A DNA stretch of 64,000 bases from Lantana camara (GCA_037501455.1 CM074865.1:11850501-11914500), one strand, 5' to 3'. Positions 13,467 to 26,600 are shown, counted from the first letter of the stretch. A program made the numbers and translations. The notes: generated from the letters alone by a model not told the origin.

Positions 13467-15414
13467 TGTTAGGAATAGTGCCCTAGAAAGCCGATTGTAT
13501 ATCCGCTTTGTGATTTTCCTTATTGTAATCACAGACAATCTTTGAATGAAATAACGAATTGAGGCAACACTTCTTTATATGCTCTTGTTTGGTATGCGTT
13601 TACTTTATCTGTGCATGTATGAGAACTCCCCTAATCCTGATGACTTTAGGACTCTACCATTTAGGTGAAATGGTTCATGAAACGAGCCCTATATCACATA
13701 AGTCATGATTAGTAAAATACTCCAAGCCGATGAGTCCTACAGACAGTGGGAGTGTCAACCTGACTCCTCTAAGGCTTGCTTGTGGGATCACGCCCTTAAG
13801 AAGGACCACCTTGTTTCATGGAGGTGCAAAGTGTATAGTTGATACGTGCGTGATACATGAGGGTGCTTACTTTAATAAGTAAGTTCACTGAGGTGCCCCG
13901 TGTGAGAACATTCCTAAATGGGAAAGGAAGTTTCTATTTCAGGAAATGGAAACTTCCAGATTAAGAAATATCTCACGAGTCATTGATGTGTTTAATTGAT
14001 CCTTAGACTTGAGGTTCCTTGTCACTTTATGAGTTAACTCTGTAGTCTTAGGTATAAGCTTTAAAGGATGTCGCCTTAGACAACTGATTCAAGGCTTATG
14101 CTGGGGCTGCACAAGTGATTCATGAAAGTGAATGGGAATCAAGAAAGGACCTACACTTGCATTTGCAAGGTGATCTCTTATTGTGTAAGTCATTCATATG
14201 CCATATGGAGTCCTTGGCCAAGGCAGTAGATCAAGACATCAAGAAAAGGGTTTCTTGGATTGAGATCAAATGGATATGAAATGCACTTAGCTTTAAGACC
14301 GGATTATTAGGGTTCTGATTATTCCCTTGCCCTAGATCTTGGTTGAGAGATAGTAAGTAGGAGGATTGTATCTCACATGAATCAATGACTTAAAGGTTCT
14401 GTCGAATCCGAACATTCCAATTCAGCTAGGGGTTAAACACCTGTTGCTAGACTATGGTCGTTTAATCTGTGGACTGATTAATTAATTAGTGAATTAATTA
14501 ATTAGGGTCACTGCTAATTGAATTGAGAACCTAGAGGGTCACACACAACAACTTGGTTACATGAGTTGAGGCTTAAAAGTGATTAAACGAGTTAATCGGG
14601 CCAAGAGGGTTCCACACGTGTGAAATCACACGTGTGGCTCACGTGAGTGACACGTGTCACACACGTGTGGATATATATATATATATTATATATATGTATT
14701 AAATAATTAAATGTGTTAATTATTTAATAGACTTTGGTTTAATTTTGAATTAAAAAGAAAGTCTTATTTTGGAGAAAAATAATCTAGTTAATTAATTGTG
14801 AATTAATTAATTAGATAAAATAAGTTATTTATTTTAAAATAAATAAAGTATAAAATTATCCAAAAATAGTTTGGATATTTTAGCTCTCTTGAAAGTTGAT
14901 TTGAATTAGAATTCAAAGTCAAAGTCAAAGTTGGAAAATACTTGATGATCAAGTAATAGGAGAGAGAGGAACCAAATCCTTGCCCAACAAGGAATAGGAT
15001 CGGCGCCCCTCTCCCTTTCCTATATATAGGGGAGCTCATGCTCCCCTTTAGAGCGAATAGACAATTCTTGGTTCATGTGTTGAACACCTTCCTTTCTCCA
15101 AGATATACAAAGCCCTAGGTTAAGCCTAAACACTAACTAGAGAACTAGCATCCTTACTAGTTAGATTGTGATCAAGTTGGTGGACTTTCTCTAGAGACTT
15201 CAAGTTAGAAGTTTGAAGATTCGAGCTTTACCAAGGAGAGGGGATCAAGCCGCGAGAAGAGCGTTCTTGGGTGGCTTGAAACGCTTCAAGAAAGAACAAA
15301 AAGAAAAGTAAGTTTTCTATCTTTACGAATTTGGTTACACGATTACGAGTCCAAGGTCCTTTTGTTGGGAAAATTTTTTAAATTCCGCTGCTTTCTGATT
15401 CGTGTTTTCCAACA
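13467..15414 (+). mobile_element. Solo LTR, 1,948 bp (family A, plus orientation)
   Basis: It begins TGTTAGGAATAGTGCC and ends GTGTTTTCCAACA, with a perfect 5-bp target duplication CTTCC at 13462-13466 and 15415-15419. No internal retroelement sequence is present, so it is a solo LTR left by recombination. A TATA box (TATATATA, 15021-15028) is followed by a GGGGAGC/GCTCCCC hairpin, giving the plus orientation. A copy of the same family lies inverted at 51941-53902. The parent lineage is not assignable from the LTR alone; Copia is possible. Confidence 0.88.
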
Positions 15415-15554
15415 CTTCCTAAGCCTAACCTTCGTGTAATTTACCTCCTAGCGGGAGCACTTCTGGATCAGTTCCTGTTCAGCAGGAGAGGATGAGGAGT
15501 TCTGTCATAACAGATGCGCCACAAGCATGCTTGTCTGCAGGAGAAGAACAAGAG

Positions 15555-18500
15555 TGGAGCAATAAGGGGAATGAATTTACTAAACAAATATCCGTGTAAC
15601 AGGTAGTAAAGAGAAGCATACTTGAGAGACAGCCAGGGCTGCTTGCTGGCGAACCTTTTCAGGGGGTAGGATGGCCATGAAAGCCTGATCAGTAGGGGGA
15701 GTCATCCCCTGCAACAGCTGCATGCCTACCTCAGCATCCTGGTCGACTAAAACAGAGGCATTGAAAGGCACCTCTAGAAGAGGGCGAAACATAAGGTCTA
15801 TTTTTCCAGTATTGAGTAGGGAGGACGGTGGAAGACGCCCTGCCAGGGGGGAGGAGAAAGCCCTGACGCATCAGGAAGGATTGGTGGGGAGAACTTGGAG
15901 ACTTTTTGTTTCCTTGAAGAACCCTCGGGCTCGTTCAGAACGGCGCTTCTGCTGACCTGCCTGAGTGTCCAGGTACGATCCTTCATCACGTGTCTCAGGT
16001 AAGTGTACATCAGATTCGCGTGAGAAAGAAGATCCCCATGATGCTTGTTGCGAGCAGCTGAATTCTTTGTCTTGGCCTTCATGATTAAATCCGTAACTGC
16101 ATTATAAAAAAAAATTATTATTATTAGTATACCTTTAGGATTAAATAAAAGACAAGTATAATTAAATAAAAATAGAAAGTAGCATGCATATTTGAAAGCG
16201 TTGTACTTTTCATAAATGAGACTAATACCTATGCTAGCCTTGAGTTTTTGCATTGGGAGACCCGACCTGAAATACGAAAGCAAAGCCTCAGTGCACAGCT
16301 TTTCTGTGTGAAACTCATAGTGCTTCAGTTCTGTGAAAAAACTCTCAAAAAGCATGTTTTTTGTGTTACGTTTCCTACAAGCGGCTGCAGGCGTGTCTGC
16401 TACCCATGTGGTGCTTACCTGAGACCAGGAAGTAGGTGGGCGAACATAGAAATACTTGATAGCCCAGTCCCGAGGAGAGTTGGGTGTTTTTAAGAATTTC
16501 GCGCTGCCTCTCGAAGTAATGTATAACTCACCAGGATGGAAAGGACGGATATAATAAAAATAGCTCACTTGTTTGGCAAACGGGGTGTAACCAAGGTACT
16601 TTAAGAGAACGGAATATGCTAATAGGAGAGAAATAGCGTTAGGGGTTAACTGACTCAGGCAGATGCCAAGGGTTTTAGAAACATCTACTAGGAACTCATT
16701 TAAAGGAAACCTCAACCCGGGGATCAGTTGGGATTCGTAAAAGGTGAGATGCCCCGCGGGAGGAGAATGGGGACGCTCATCAGGCTTGGGAACACAAAGT
16801 TTCCATGAGGCAGGTATGTTCATATCTTTCCTGAGAGCACGCAGGTCCTTACGGGTGAGAATGGAAACATGGTTAGTACAAAAGAAAGCAACAGTCTCAT
16901 CTCCCTCTACAAGAGGACCTCCTGCACCGGCCTTTTCTCCCACAATAGGGGACTCAACGTTCTCTATTTCAGGATGTTTTGGCTCAATGCCATCCAGTGA
17001 AGCAGGTGTGAGAGTAGAACTAAGTAAGGGTGGATCCCCGTTGCTGGCTGTGAAAGAGTTGCCCTAAGAGGAAGAGTGAACAGGCGAAGACATGAATCCC
17101 TATAAACTAAGAAAAAAAAAGAGAAAAGAGCAGGGGGAGGAAAGGAAACGCGGACGAGAGAAAGGCCAAAGAGCAAAGGGACAACAAAAACACACTCTGA
17201 TGAGATACAACCCGATGATAAGTTCACACAACACATGAATTGCACACGTATAAATCGGTTTAAAGTCACGTAGAATGCATCATACGCAAATCAACGTCAA
17301 ATAAGAGAATGAATCGACTCAAATTAACTGCAAGAGAGGAGAAAAAGTCTTACCTGGTATGGAGAAGAGCAGAGGAGAAATATCGTTCTCTTTATTCGGA
17401 GGACCTAACAATCGCAAAGAATTGAGGTATTTGGGGCACCAAATAGAAGAGGAAGAGAGAAGAAACCAAAGATAAAATCACATACTTACGGAGAGCAGGC
17501 ACAAATCACGCAGAGAAAAGAATTAAGGGAGGAAGGGAAGGATTTTAAAGAGAGAGAGAGAAAGTGGCGTGTGAATTCATGAGTGAAAATGAAAGGTTTT
17601 TGGCCTTTATTGGACTCTGAAGAGTCTCTTAGGAAGCTTATATTATCCCTTCTCTTTTTTCTTTACGTCTTCCCATGAGCATCATGATTGCATATCTTCT
17701 TGATGATAGTGCTTATCATAAATTCATACATCTTACCCCCTATTATAATGGTGTTTTCTTTTAATAACTTCTTACACTAAATAAAGATTTCATATCATAT
17801 CTAGAATATTGTAGAGTCCATGATAAATAAGGATTTGATCTGCATACCAAAAATAAAAAAATAAATAATTTGCTAATTGCCGTTGTGCCCCTCAGATCGC
17901 AGGAAGGAAAGTCTTAAGCCAAGCAGGTGGGAGGCAGGTAATACAGACCAAGGAGGAAGAATGACGAACAAGAAGCAGGCGAAATCTTCGAGCAAAGAGC
18001 TACACTCCCCCCTCCCTCCGCTCGATGATGCTACTTTAAATTCTTTGAAGAAAATATATTTGTTGGGTCGGAAAATGACTAAAGAAAGAAGGAACGATTG
18101 GAAAGGCTTCGTTTCCTCGCCATTGCTGAGAGCACACCATAAACCTTTTACTCTCACAACTAGGCTAGCCTGAATATGAGAGTGGGGGGGAGTGATGATG
18201 CTATCGTAATTCACATAGCTAAGTTTTATTTTTAGTTCTTATATTATTATTTCATTGTTGTTATGAAATTATTAACGCATGGGCTCATAAACCTTATTGT
18301 TACTGGATAACATTTAAGCTTTATTTTATGATGCTATAGGCATAGGATTTGATAGTCCTTACAGGTGCTCCAGCCTATCTAAACCGGCTCGCCGCCTCAG
18401 ACACGCAAACAAGCCCAATAAGTGCTCGGGCCTAATAGGTAGTCCGGACAAGAGAAAGACTTTGGCCCAACTGAAAAGAAAGAGAGAGGTACGCCCACTT

Positions 18501-19071
18501 TCAAGAATAAGGAAGGAGGATAACGAAGATGCGGTTAATCTCAAGGGAAAAAGAAGGACCATTTTCAAAAAGTGGGCACAACAATTTTGAAGAAGTGGGA
18601 AAGTTGGTTTCCCAAAAAATAGGGAGCTAACTCTTCATAAGAGATAGAGTCTTAGGCATCGAAGATATTAGATTCTCTCTATATATCAGATTTTGGCCAT
18701 AGAAGAATATTACGACATCTTTAGCATTTCTTCCCTCTGTAATTTCCTTTCAACAACAACAACACTCTTTCTTTTGATTTAATTTCCTTATTCTCGTTCA
18801 CATATTTCTACGTTTCGTTCATTATTCTATCATCTACTTAATTAAATTTAGTGGTGCGTGATTTATTATGCATCGGGGACGATTTTGCATTTTTGATCAT
18901 ACATTATATATAACACTCACAAAACCTTCAGGGACATTAGTGTAATTTTACAAAATTCGTTAATGGACCTCACACAAAACAAGAAATATAGGGACTACAG
19001 TGTAATATTTAAAAGAACAGGGACCGATTTGTAATTAGGCCTAACCTCAAGAACCTATATGTAATTATCCC
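15555..19071. repeat. Right inverted arm of the MULE
   Basis: Inverted copy of the left arm. The unknown frame of the left arm recurs at 17877-18173 on the plus strand with most residues kept (KESLKPSRWEAGNTDQGGR). The PF04195-like gene lies on the minus strand. Confidence 0.85.
15621..17093 (-). pseudogene. PF04195-like gene fragment, right arm
   Basis: Inverted copy of the left-arm gene. The start codon is at 17093-17091, but codon 10 is TAG (17066-17064) where the left arm has TCG, so translation from this start would stop after nine residues. Downstream, an open frame (16943-15798) runs through the predicted introns without a stop. It keeps the FPLNEFLVDVSKTLGICLSQ core. Like its twin it lacks a 3' end. 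Confidence 0.6.
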
Positions 19072-19080
19072 TAAAATAAA

Positions 19081-19994
19081 AGTCTAATGGCTGGCTAATT
19101 CATATTTCAATAAAATTAATTAATACCAATATGAACGCTTGAAGTCTTGAACAAGGTCATAAAAATTGGTGCGAATTTGACCTGACCTTTGGACAATTCG
19201 GTGCCCAATTTTGTTCCTATTAACGACACGTTATTCAATTTTTAATTCTTTTTTTGTCCTTTTACAATTTTTAATTTGAATGTGGTTAGGTGGAATAGGA
19301 TAAAAAATTAACGGACAATTTCTCAAAAATCCCCAAGTGTAAACTGAATTTCCTTGTCACTCCCCAATTTTGAAAAAGTTCCTGTTCACTCCCCAATTGA
19401 AAAACAAAATTTCTTTTCACTCCCCAAGGTTGTATAATAATTCAGGAATTGCGTATATTTTTGAGGGAATTACGTATAAAAATCCCGGAATCTCGTATAT
19501 ACGAGATTCCGGGATTTTTATACGCAATTTCCTAAAAAATGTACGCAATTCCTAAAGACAATGCACAAACATGTACTATTTGTGGGGACCTAAAAGGAAT
19601 TTTGTTTTTCAATTGGGGATTGAATGAGAACTTTTTCAAAATTGGGGACCTAAAAGGAATTTTTTCAACTTTTTGATACTATTCAAAGATTTTCCCAAAA
19701 ATTAAAGGCGAATTATTGAATATATATTGAAAAATCGAGCAAATTTTTAGTACAAAATTATCAAATTTAATTATCATAATTAAACAATATATTTACTTTC
19801 ATAAAATTGTTAGACATAAGTAATAATGCGTGCACGGATCATTTTTTCTGTTTTTCTTTAATATAAACATTACCAAAATTATAAGATAAATTAGAACTCA
19901 AAATTATTATATTAAAAAAGAATTGAGCATTCTATTATTTTTAAGCAAAATTTTAAGTGAGATTAATTATAATTCGAATATAAGATGTATTTGT
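19081..19994. other. Intergenic DNA
   Basis: AT-rich spacer between the MULE and the next solo LTR. It holds the foldback repeat described separately and nothing else recognised. Confidence 0.5.
19314..19697. mobile_element. Palindromic foldback MITE
   Basis: The two halves are inverse copies around a centre at 19498/19499. The inner 52 bp (19473-19524) are a perfect palindrome centred on CTCGTATATACGAG. The outer parts repeat motifs such as CCCCAATT and its inverse. Element borders are approximate because terminal repeats and a target duplication are not clear. Confidence 0.6.
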
Positions 19995-19999
19995 ACATG

Positions 20000-21592
20000 T
20001 GATAGCTTGATATTTCGTCATTCTTGTGGTCGGTTTTTATCCCATTTAGTGCTTTAATTAGTATTAATTTGGGAAAGATTGATGCTTTGTTATTTATATT
20101 GTAGAATCGAGACCCAAAGACGAAATTGAACCAAACTCAATCGATTTGATTAGGAAATTCACACAATGGGCGGATCCCCTGGGATACCTGAGTTTAGCCG
20201 TGGCTGGGTAAGATTTAATGCAGCGTATGTGCATGAAGGTTGGTCATCTGGAAGTAATTGTGATTGTTGGAATCATGTATGCATGCACGTAGCTGTGAAG
20301 GAGCTTATTTGATTTGAATTTAAGATGGGTTTGGGCATCTTGTTTAAATGGGCCGTGTGTGCTGCCCATGGAATTAATTAAAAAAAAAGCCATCAATTAT
20401 GTTTTTGGAGTGGGCCCTGACATCATGCTAGTGGGCCTGCACATATTCCTTGGAAGTTGGAAAGGAATTAGAATGGCCCAGACTTTGTTAAGACTTGGAA
20501 TTAAAATAGGAAACAAAGCCCAATTTGGATTATAATTGGAGACTTGGTGGGCAAGTTTGTGCAGCAATTGGCGTGGAACTTGGGCAGCGAGATTGAGTTC
20601 AATATGGACTAGGGTTTCAAAGATTTGGACAGATATATATATTTCACGGCTTGGACTTTTCAAGCAGGACATTGAGGACGGAGCAAGGCAGCGGCTTGGA
20701 CACTCGGAGAGCAGAGTTCTTTTTATGATTTTCGTTTACTTTATGTTTTCGTATTTTAGAACTATGAGTAGCTAATTTGTTAAGTACTTAGCTAGAATTT
20801 TATAATTTAGTTTTGACAGCATGAGACCTAATTTGCTTTTATAATTCAATTTAATTTCAAGTATTTATTAATTCTCCGAGTGTCGTGTTATTGTGATTTA
20901 TTTGCTTAAGTGATTACGGCCGGATCATCTAAGTAGGTTTATTGCATATCGTCAATCTTGATTGCATGAAGTTTATGTAGCGCTTGATAGATAATTAGTG
21001 GTACATTAACAAGAAGGATTGGTTGCAGTTCTCAACTTGTTAAGGGAGTTAATAATCGGGTTTAAATCTTGCACGTGTCGTGACTTGGTTAATTCGGGTT
21101 AGTGTTTTCTTGATTCTTAATGCTGTCGATTCATTAAATCCTGTCGAGTGTCTCTAGGGGTTGTGAATTGATTAGAGAATAATTGTCGAGTGTCTCTAGA
21201 TTATTCTACGATTTAAGAGAAAACGAGGCGGAGTCGAGTGTCTCTATCTGCTATAGCTAATCTACTTGAATATTTGAATTTATCTTTGCGTCTATGATTG
21301 ATGTCTTAACTGAATTATAATTCCTAGCTAGGTATTGTGTTTCCACTGATTTATCAAAACTCAACTTCTAAGTGATTTATTGTTTTTCCTTTAGTTTAAT
21401 TTAATTGTTAGTTAATTTAATTAGTTTAATTAAATCCAAAACCCCCCTATTTTTAGTTGGCTAGTTAGTTGCACGAATTTCTTGTGATTAATTGAATTAA
21501 TTCAACCAATCTCTGTGGATCGACCTGTTGCACTATACTCGTAATTGTTGCACCGGATTAATATTTTATTTTGACGGATTCGACACCTGTCA
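20000..21592 (+). mobile_element. Solo LTR, 1,593 bp (family B)
   Basis: It starts TGATAGCTTGATATTTCG and ends GACACCTGTCA, flanked by a perfect 5-bp duplication ACATG (19995-19999 and 21593-21597). The tail motif 'ctctgtggatcgacc' resembles the 'ccctgtgggtacgata' tail of the Athila LTR at 29.75 kb, so an Athila-like parent is likely. Three copies of GTCGAGTGTCTCTA lie at about 21142-21247. Open frames near 20314-20775 are inside the LTR and are not considered genes. Confidence 0.85.
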
Positions 21593-21597
21593 ACATG

Positions 21598-22762
21598 TCA
21601 TAAGCGCTTACGTGGAGCCAACTACTAATATTTAATTGCAAGTTTTATAATGTTTTATCTGTGCCTATTGTTTTGAGCTTAAGAATTTCGTCAATGTAAA
21701 CCCACTTTTTACTATATCAAATTACGGAATTCTGTTGGTTGTAAGAAGTGAGAATCATATATTTCTGTTTGATATAAAGCTATGAGATTATTGATAGAAC
21801 GAGACGAATATAATAATATATATTTTTTTAATTTTTTTCTATAAAAAATATTTAATACGATAAAATAATATTTTAAAAAATATTTGTATATTAGAGATAC
21901 AAGATTTAATTGATTTTGAGTAATAAATTACTAAAACCCATAAATAAAGTATGTGTTTGACCTTTTTTCTTTTATTTTTTAAATTGAATCGCTCGAAGCC
22001 AAGTATGTGTTTGACCTAACTCACTATTAATGAGTAAATTAAACACATATTATTTGACGTGGTATTAAATTGTATTCTACATTTAAATTTCACATTCAAG
22101 TGTTTGACTTCAATAGTTCGAGTTTAGATGTGCGAGCCTATGTTAACTTATCCCACATCAACTAAATACTAAATTACGTAATACTTAATAATGTTTGACG
22201 ACTCTTTTCTCGTTAAGTAACTTTTGACATGAGTTAAATCAACCCCATCATTTCTAACCCTTTTTTAAACTAAAACAGAACATTTATAGAAATTAAGAAA
22301 AGAACTCATTCCAAAATTAAGATATATTCACTAGTTTGGGGATTCAGTTTAATTACGACTACAGATTGTTAAAAATATTCATTCAGGCCATATCAGCAAT
22401 CGGCCAAGTCTGTAATTTCAGTATAACTTAACAGCCCATTTTTCTCTTTTTAGATATATTCAAAAGTTCCCTTTCTCCCCCCCAAAAAAGAAAAAAGGCC
22501 AAACAATTTGACTAGGGCTATCGATGGATCGGATTTTAATCCGAATCCGATCTGAATATTAATAAATTCGATGAATCATATCCGATTATAAATATTCGAT
22601 ATTTGAAATAAATGGAGTGAATATGGAATTAAGGAATTTGATCAGTTAAAAATCCGAATCCGATATTTTATTAAATTAATTATTTTACTTTATAAATGTG
22701 TATATGATTATTGATTACATACCTTAATAATATATATTTCACTAATGATTTAATAACATAAT
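21598..22762. other. Intergenic DNA
   Basis: AT-rich. Around 22515-22700 there are 'ccgaatccgat' motifs and a TAGGGCTATCGATGG start like a plant hAT end, but no matching right end was found. Nothing else is recognised. Confidence 0.45.
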
Positions 22763-22767
22763 ATATG

Positions 22768-23118
22768 TGATGCGTCTAGCCCTATCCCCCTTGTGATTAA
22801 TCCCTCTTTTCTCAAGGATCTTACCGAAGTAAGCCAGGGTTTCGGAGAGATTAATTAAGAGATCTGACCAAAAGCTTAAATCGTCATATCTCAAGGGTCG
22901 TATTTATAAAATACGGACTTAAGGTTTTTCCTTAATCCTACTAAAGTCTGTCTCTTTTCATCGTAATCTGATATCTTCCTTAGACTTTATCTTCTTCTAA
23001 CTTTATACTCTTGATCACTATTCGTCGTTATCTGTTCGCTGACTCAACTACTTGGGCTTTTATTCTATTTATCATGTCTTTGGTCTGAACCTTGGGCTAG
23101 ATAGGTAGGTCCCCAACA
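22768..23118. mobile_element. Short solo LTR or TRIM LTR, 351 bp
   Basis: It starts TGATGCGTCTAGCC and ends GGTCCCCAACA, with a perfect 5-bp duplication ATATG (22763-22767 and 23119-23123). There is no coding sequence. Size and ends fit a small solo LTR. Orientation and family are not determined. Confidence 0.7.
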
Positions 23119-23229
23119 ATATGTTTATTATATTATATTATGTATAGTACAATAGTAATATATAATTTCACAACACAACATGTACCATATTATATCGATC
23201 CAAAAGGTGAAAGAAAAGGGGGAAAAATG

Positions 23230-23602
23230 CAACTTGGTCCTTGACAAATTTAAATGAATGCAATTAGACATCAAATTTCATGAATGTTACAATTGAGTCC
23301 AATTAAATTGTCAATTTGGTCCAAGAGTTCTACAAAGTCTCAATTAATGAGAATTAGACATAGAATCTTCACAATTGCAAATAATTAAACACTTAGTCAT
23401 GCTCGGTGAATTAAATACACAACTCACGTAATTAGATTCACGAGGCTTGGCAATTTAAACCATATAATTTACGAAGGAAAGCAAATAGATATTTTAAATT
23501 GCGCAAATAAAATAACAAAAAGGAAATTAACTAGCCCTAAATCTCCAAAACTCACACGCGTGGCGCGCGTACCTGAACGGCTGAAAAACTGGAGCGTTAC
23601 AC
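23230..23602 (-). mobile_element. 5' part of a chromovirus-type LTR (minus orientation)
   Basis: Read on the minus strand, it begins TGTAACGCTCCAG, followed by a GTACGCGCGCCACGCGTGTG block. This resembles the start of the intact LTR at 47,492 (TGTAACGCCCC..CACGTGTGTG). The far end fades into AT-rich DNA. It abuts the end of another LTR at 23609. Confidence 0.5.
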
Positions 23603-23608
23603 CACCGT

Positions 23609-26600
23609 TGTAGCACTCCACACGTGGGACACCACATTCCCCGCATTAAGACTTGAACCCGAATACGAAATGAGAAGTCTGTACCCAAGTCCAAGTCATA
23701 GCGAACGGGAGACCAACGCACCCACTAGGCTAGGCGGAGCTAGAACAGACTCAGAGGCGAAAGTAAACAAACATCAACCATAACAACATAATAGCGGAAG
23801 CAAACTTCAGCAAATAATTAACTAAGAGACAAGATGTCAAGTATACACAAGATACAAATACATAAATTCCAAAACATAAGTCATAAAGTATGTGCATGAG
23901 ACCGATATGTAACCTAGCTTGACTTATACAACCAAGTCTGAATCGACTGATGCACTTCACCGCCTAGCTCGAGCTCAAAAGAACCTGACACCTGAAAAGT
24001 AAAGAGAGGGGTCAGTCCACCGACCGAGTGAAGGGGGCTAACGCACACCTGCCTGCTACATATATAATAGAGCAAATCACGTATCAAAGGTAGGAATCAT
24101 GAACCGGGAATAGGCTTTGCATACCAAAGCATTTTCGAAAGGAAAACAATACATATACTTATACTTATTCAAAACATTTCATAAATATTATCCCGTTTCA
24201 CAATTCCAAGGCATAAATCATACTGCTCGAGCGAGTAACGAGCTTCCAACCTTACCTCTCTGAAATAACATAAAAACCAAAATCGTACTTAACAATCCAC
24301 CCAAACTCCGGGATAGAGGGGGTACGTTGTCCCTAACTATCCATAAGAAACATAACCTCAAGGGGTAGCTATCCCACTACGAGTCTTTCTCGGTTTTACA
24401 CCTCGAGCATTGAAAAACACGTCTTTCGAACCTCCCACTGGTCGCGCGTGACACCTCGGATGGAGACTATGCCAAGGAGCTAGTGATGATCTCAACAGCC
24501 CGATACCGTCCCGAGTGTCCTTACCTATAGCTCCGGGGCCCAAACATTTGGAACAGAGCATATATATACCAATCTTTCATTGTGACACCCCGACTGTTTA
24601 ACCGTATAGGTATGATATACGTGCGCGATTTAAATTCATTAATTATGTAATATATGATTTAACTGTCGTTTTATTTCTTATAATTTTCTTACTTGTCTTA
24701 TTTGAATCTATTTGAACTTATGTGAATTTTGATTATATTGGAATTTATGATAATTTTGGATTTGAACCCAACACCTTTTGAACCAAACCAATTGAACCGG
24801 GAAACCTTGAACCGAGCCGAACCCCCTTGAACCGAACCGGTCCAAGACTTAAAGCCTTGAACCCTTTCTTTTCCCTCATTACGTTATTTCATCAAGAGAA
24901 AGAAGAAAGAAAAGCTCTCCTTTTGCTCCCAAGCTTTGATCACTTTGAATCACTATATCTCTTCATTTCTTGATCAATTTCCGATCCGAAGTAAGTTCCG
25001 AACTCTCCACGACATCCTCCATCTTTCTACCGATTGTTTCCTCTTGAGTTGGAGTTTTTGTTTGAGTTGTGAATAGTAAGGGTTTCTTGTTAATTTGTGA
25101 TTCTTGGATTGATTGGCTTGAACTATGACTTCATTTATGAGTTTTATATGTCAAGAGTGTTGCATTTAATTCATGGTTTTGGTTGGGATTGCATTTATTG
25201 TTTGGTGACATAATTGAGCTTGAATGTGTTTATGTGGGTTTGAGTTTTGGAACTTTGTTGCATGATTCATGGTTATATATGCATACATTGGTGTATTTAG
25301 CATGTAATGTGTTGTTCTTGTTGCATTTGTTGGGAAATATGTTGGTATTTTGGAATTTGGTTCGAACCCCTGTTTCTCGCCAGTTTTTCATTCCAGACGC
25401 GATCCAAACGGACTTTTGGTGCCTTAGTGTATTTTGAAAACGGCCGTTTGGGAAGCCAAAATCGTCACAGAAGGGTATGACACGGGAGTCTGGCCATACC
25501 TTAAGATCACGACACGGGCGTTTCGGAGGTTACTGTAAGAAATGTGTTTTTTCAACTTTTGTGGTTCGATTCCTTTGCTTCCGAAATACTTTTATATGTC
25601 CTTTTGAGTGTTAATTTGCTACTTTCATGTTTCGTTCTTGCCGTGAGCCTTATCTGTGCATGAGCTTGAATTTCTATGCCTTTGTTTTAACTAACATGAT
25701 TAGTTTGAATTATTTGTGGCTCGAATTGATATAAGGTTCCAAGATATGAATCAATATGACTTAAGTAACGTGTTTATGCATCTCATTTTGCATCCTTTGC
25801 ATTCATAAACATTGTCGAGCGTCATATTTGGTTCATTTTGAGTCTAAGTCTCGGGTCTTGCCTTGTTTTGTTTCAGAGCGTCTTCCAGTCGTGCCCGAGG
25901 TTTAGGTGCTCCTTTGTCCGTTCGTTTTGGTTCCGCTTCATTTGCTTCAAGGTGAGGTTAGGATCTTTTGTATTAGCTAAGCGACCTATGACCTATTACG
26001 TGTTGTTTTCTCACCCCGTATGCGAATATATATCTTATATATATTAAATACGAGTGCTTAAGCTATGTTACGATTTTGCGAAATAAGCTTTACATTTCGA
26101 AATTAGTATAAGTATTGGCATAAATAAGCTATGATTTGAAATTTGTTATTCGTATATGATATGTACGCGCGAGTATGCCCTGAAAGATGGGAACTTGGTA
26201 CGTTACGGTATATTTGGGCCCGGGAATTGTGGGTAAGGACGCCCGGGACGGCAAGGGCCGTCGGGTTAAGCCTGTACATGATTCCCATTCGTAGTGTTAC
26301 GCGCGATTGTTGGAGGTTGATTAGGCGTGATGCTCCGAGTACGTTGTGGGTTAGCTACCCCTCGTGCATACGTAAGTAGGTGGAAAGGGTTTGATTCCCG
26401 ATCACCATGTTGTTGGGGTTGGATTGATTTATGATTTACGCTTTCAGTTTATGTATTGAGGAGTTTGGGTTAGTCCGTTCTCGCCGGGCTTATGTTTATG
26501 TTATGTTATGTTCGATAGAACATGGATCGAGATAGGTTTTCTCTTGTATTATATGTTATCTTTGGAAAAGGTTTTGGTATGCAAAACCCTAGTATCGATT

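Larger units (their letters stand above)
9969..19071. mobile_element. Mutator-like element with ~3.5-kb inverted arms
   Basis: The element starts GGGATAATTATATACAGG and ends with the inverse of GGGATAATTACATATAGG. It is flanked by a perfect 9-bp direct duplication TAAAATAAA at 9960-9968 and 19072-19080. G-starting termini and a 9-bp duplication are the signature of Mutator superfamily elements. It is 9,103 bp long, about 7.15 kb without the LTR inserted in its spacer. Nearly all the rest is one sequence present as two inverted arms (9969-13425 and 15555-19071). No MULE transposase is visible, so the element is non-autonomous. Each arm carries the 5' part of a PF04195-like gene with its leader. 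It could also be called a foldback element. Confidence 0.85.

Noticed and set aside
20314..20775. Two 70-80 codon frames as host genes
   Set aside because: They lie inside a solo LTR with a clear target duplication and have no motif.
22510..22767. Third hAT-like MITE starting TAGGGCTATCGATGG
   Set aside because: No matching inverted end or 8-bp duplication was found on the right.
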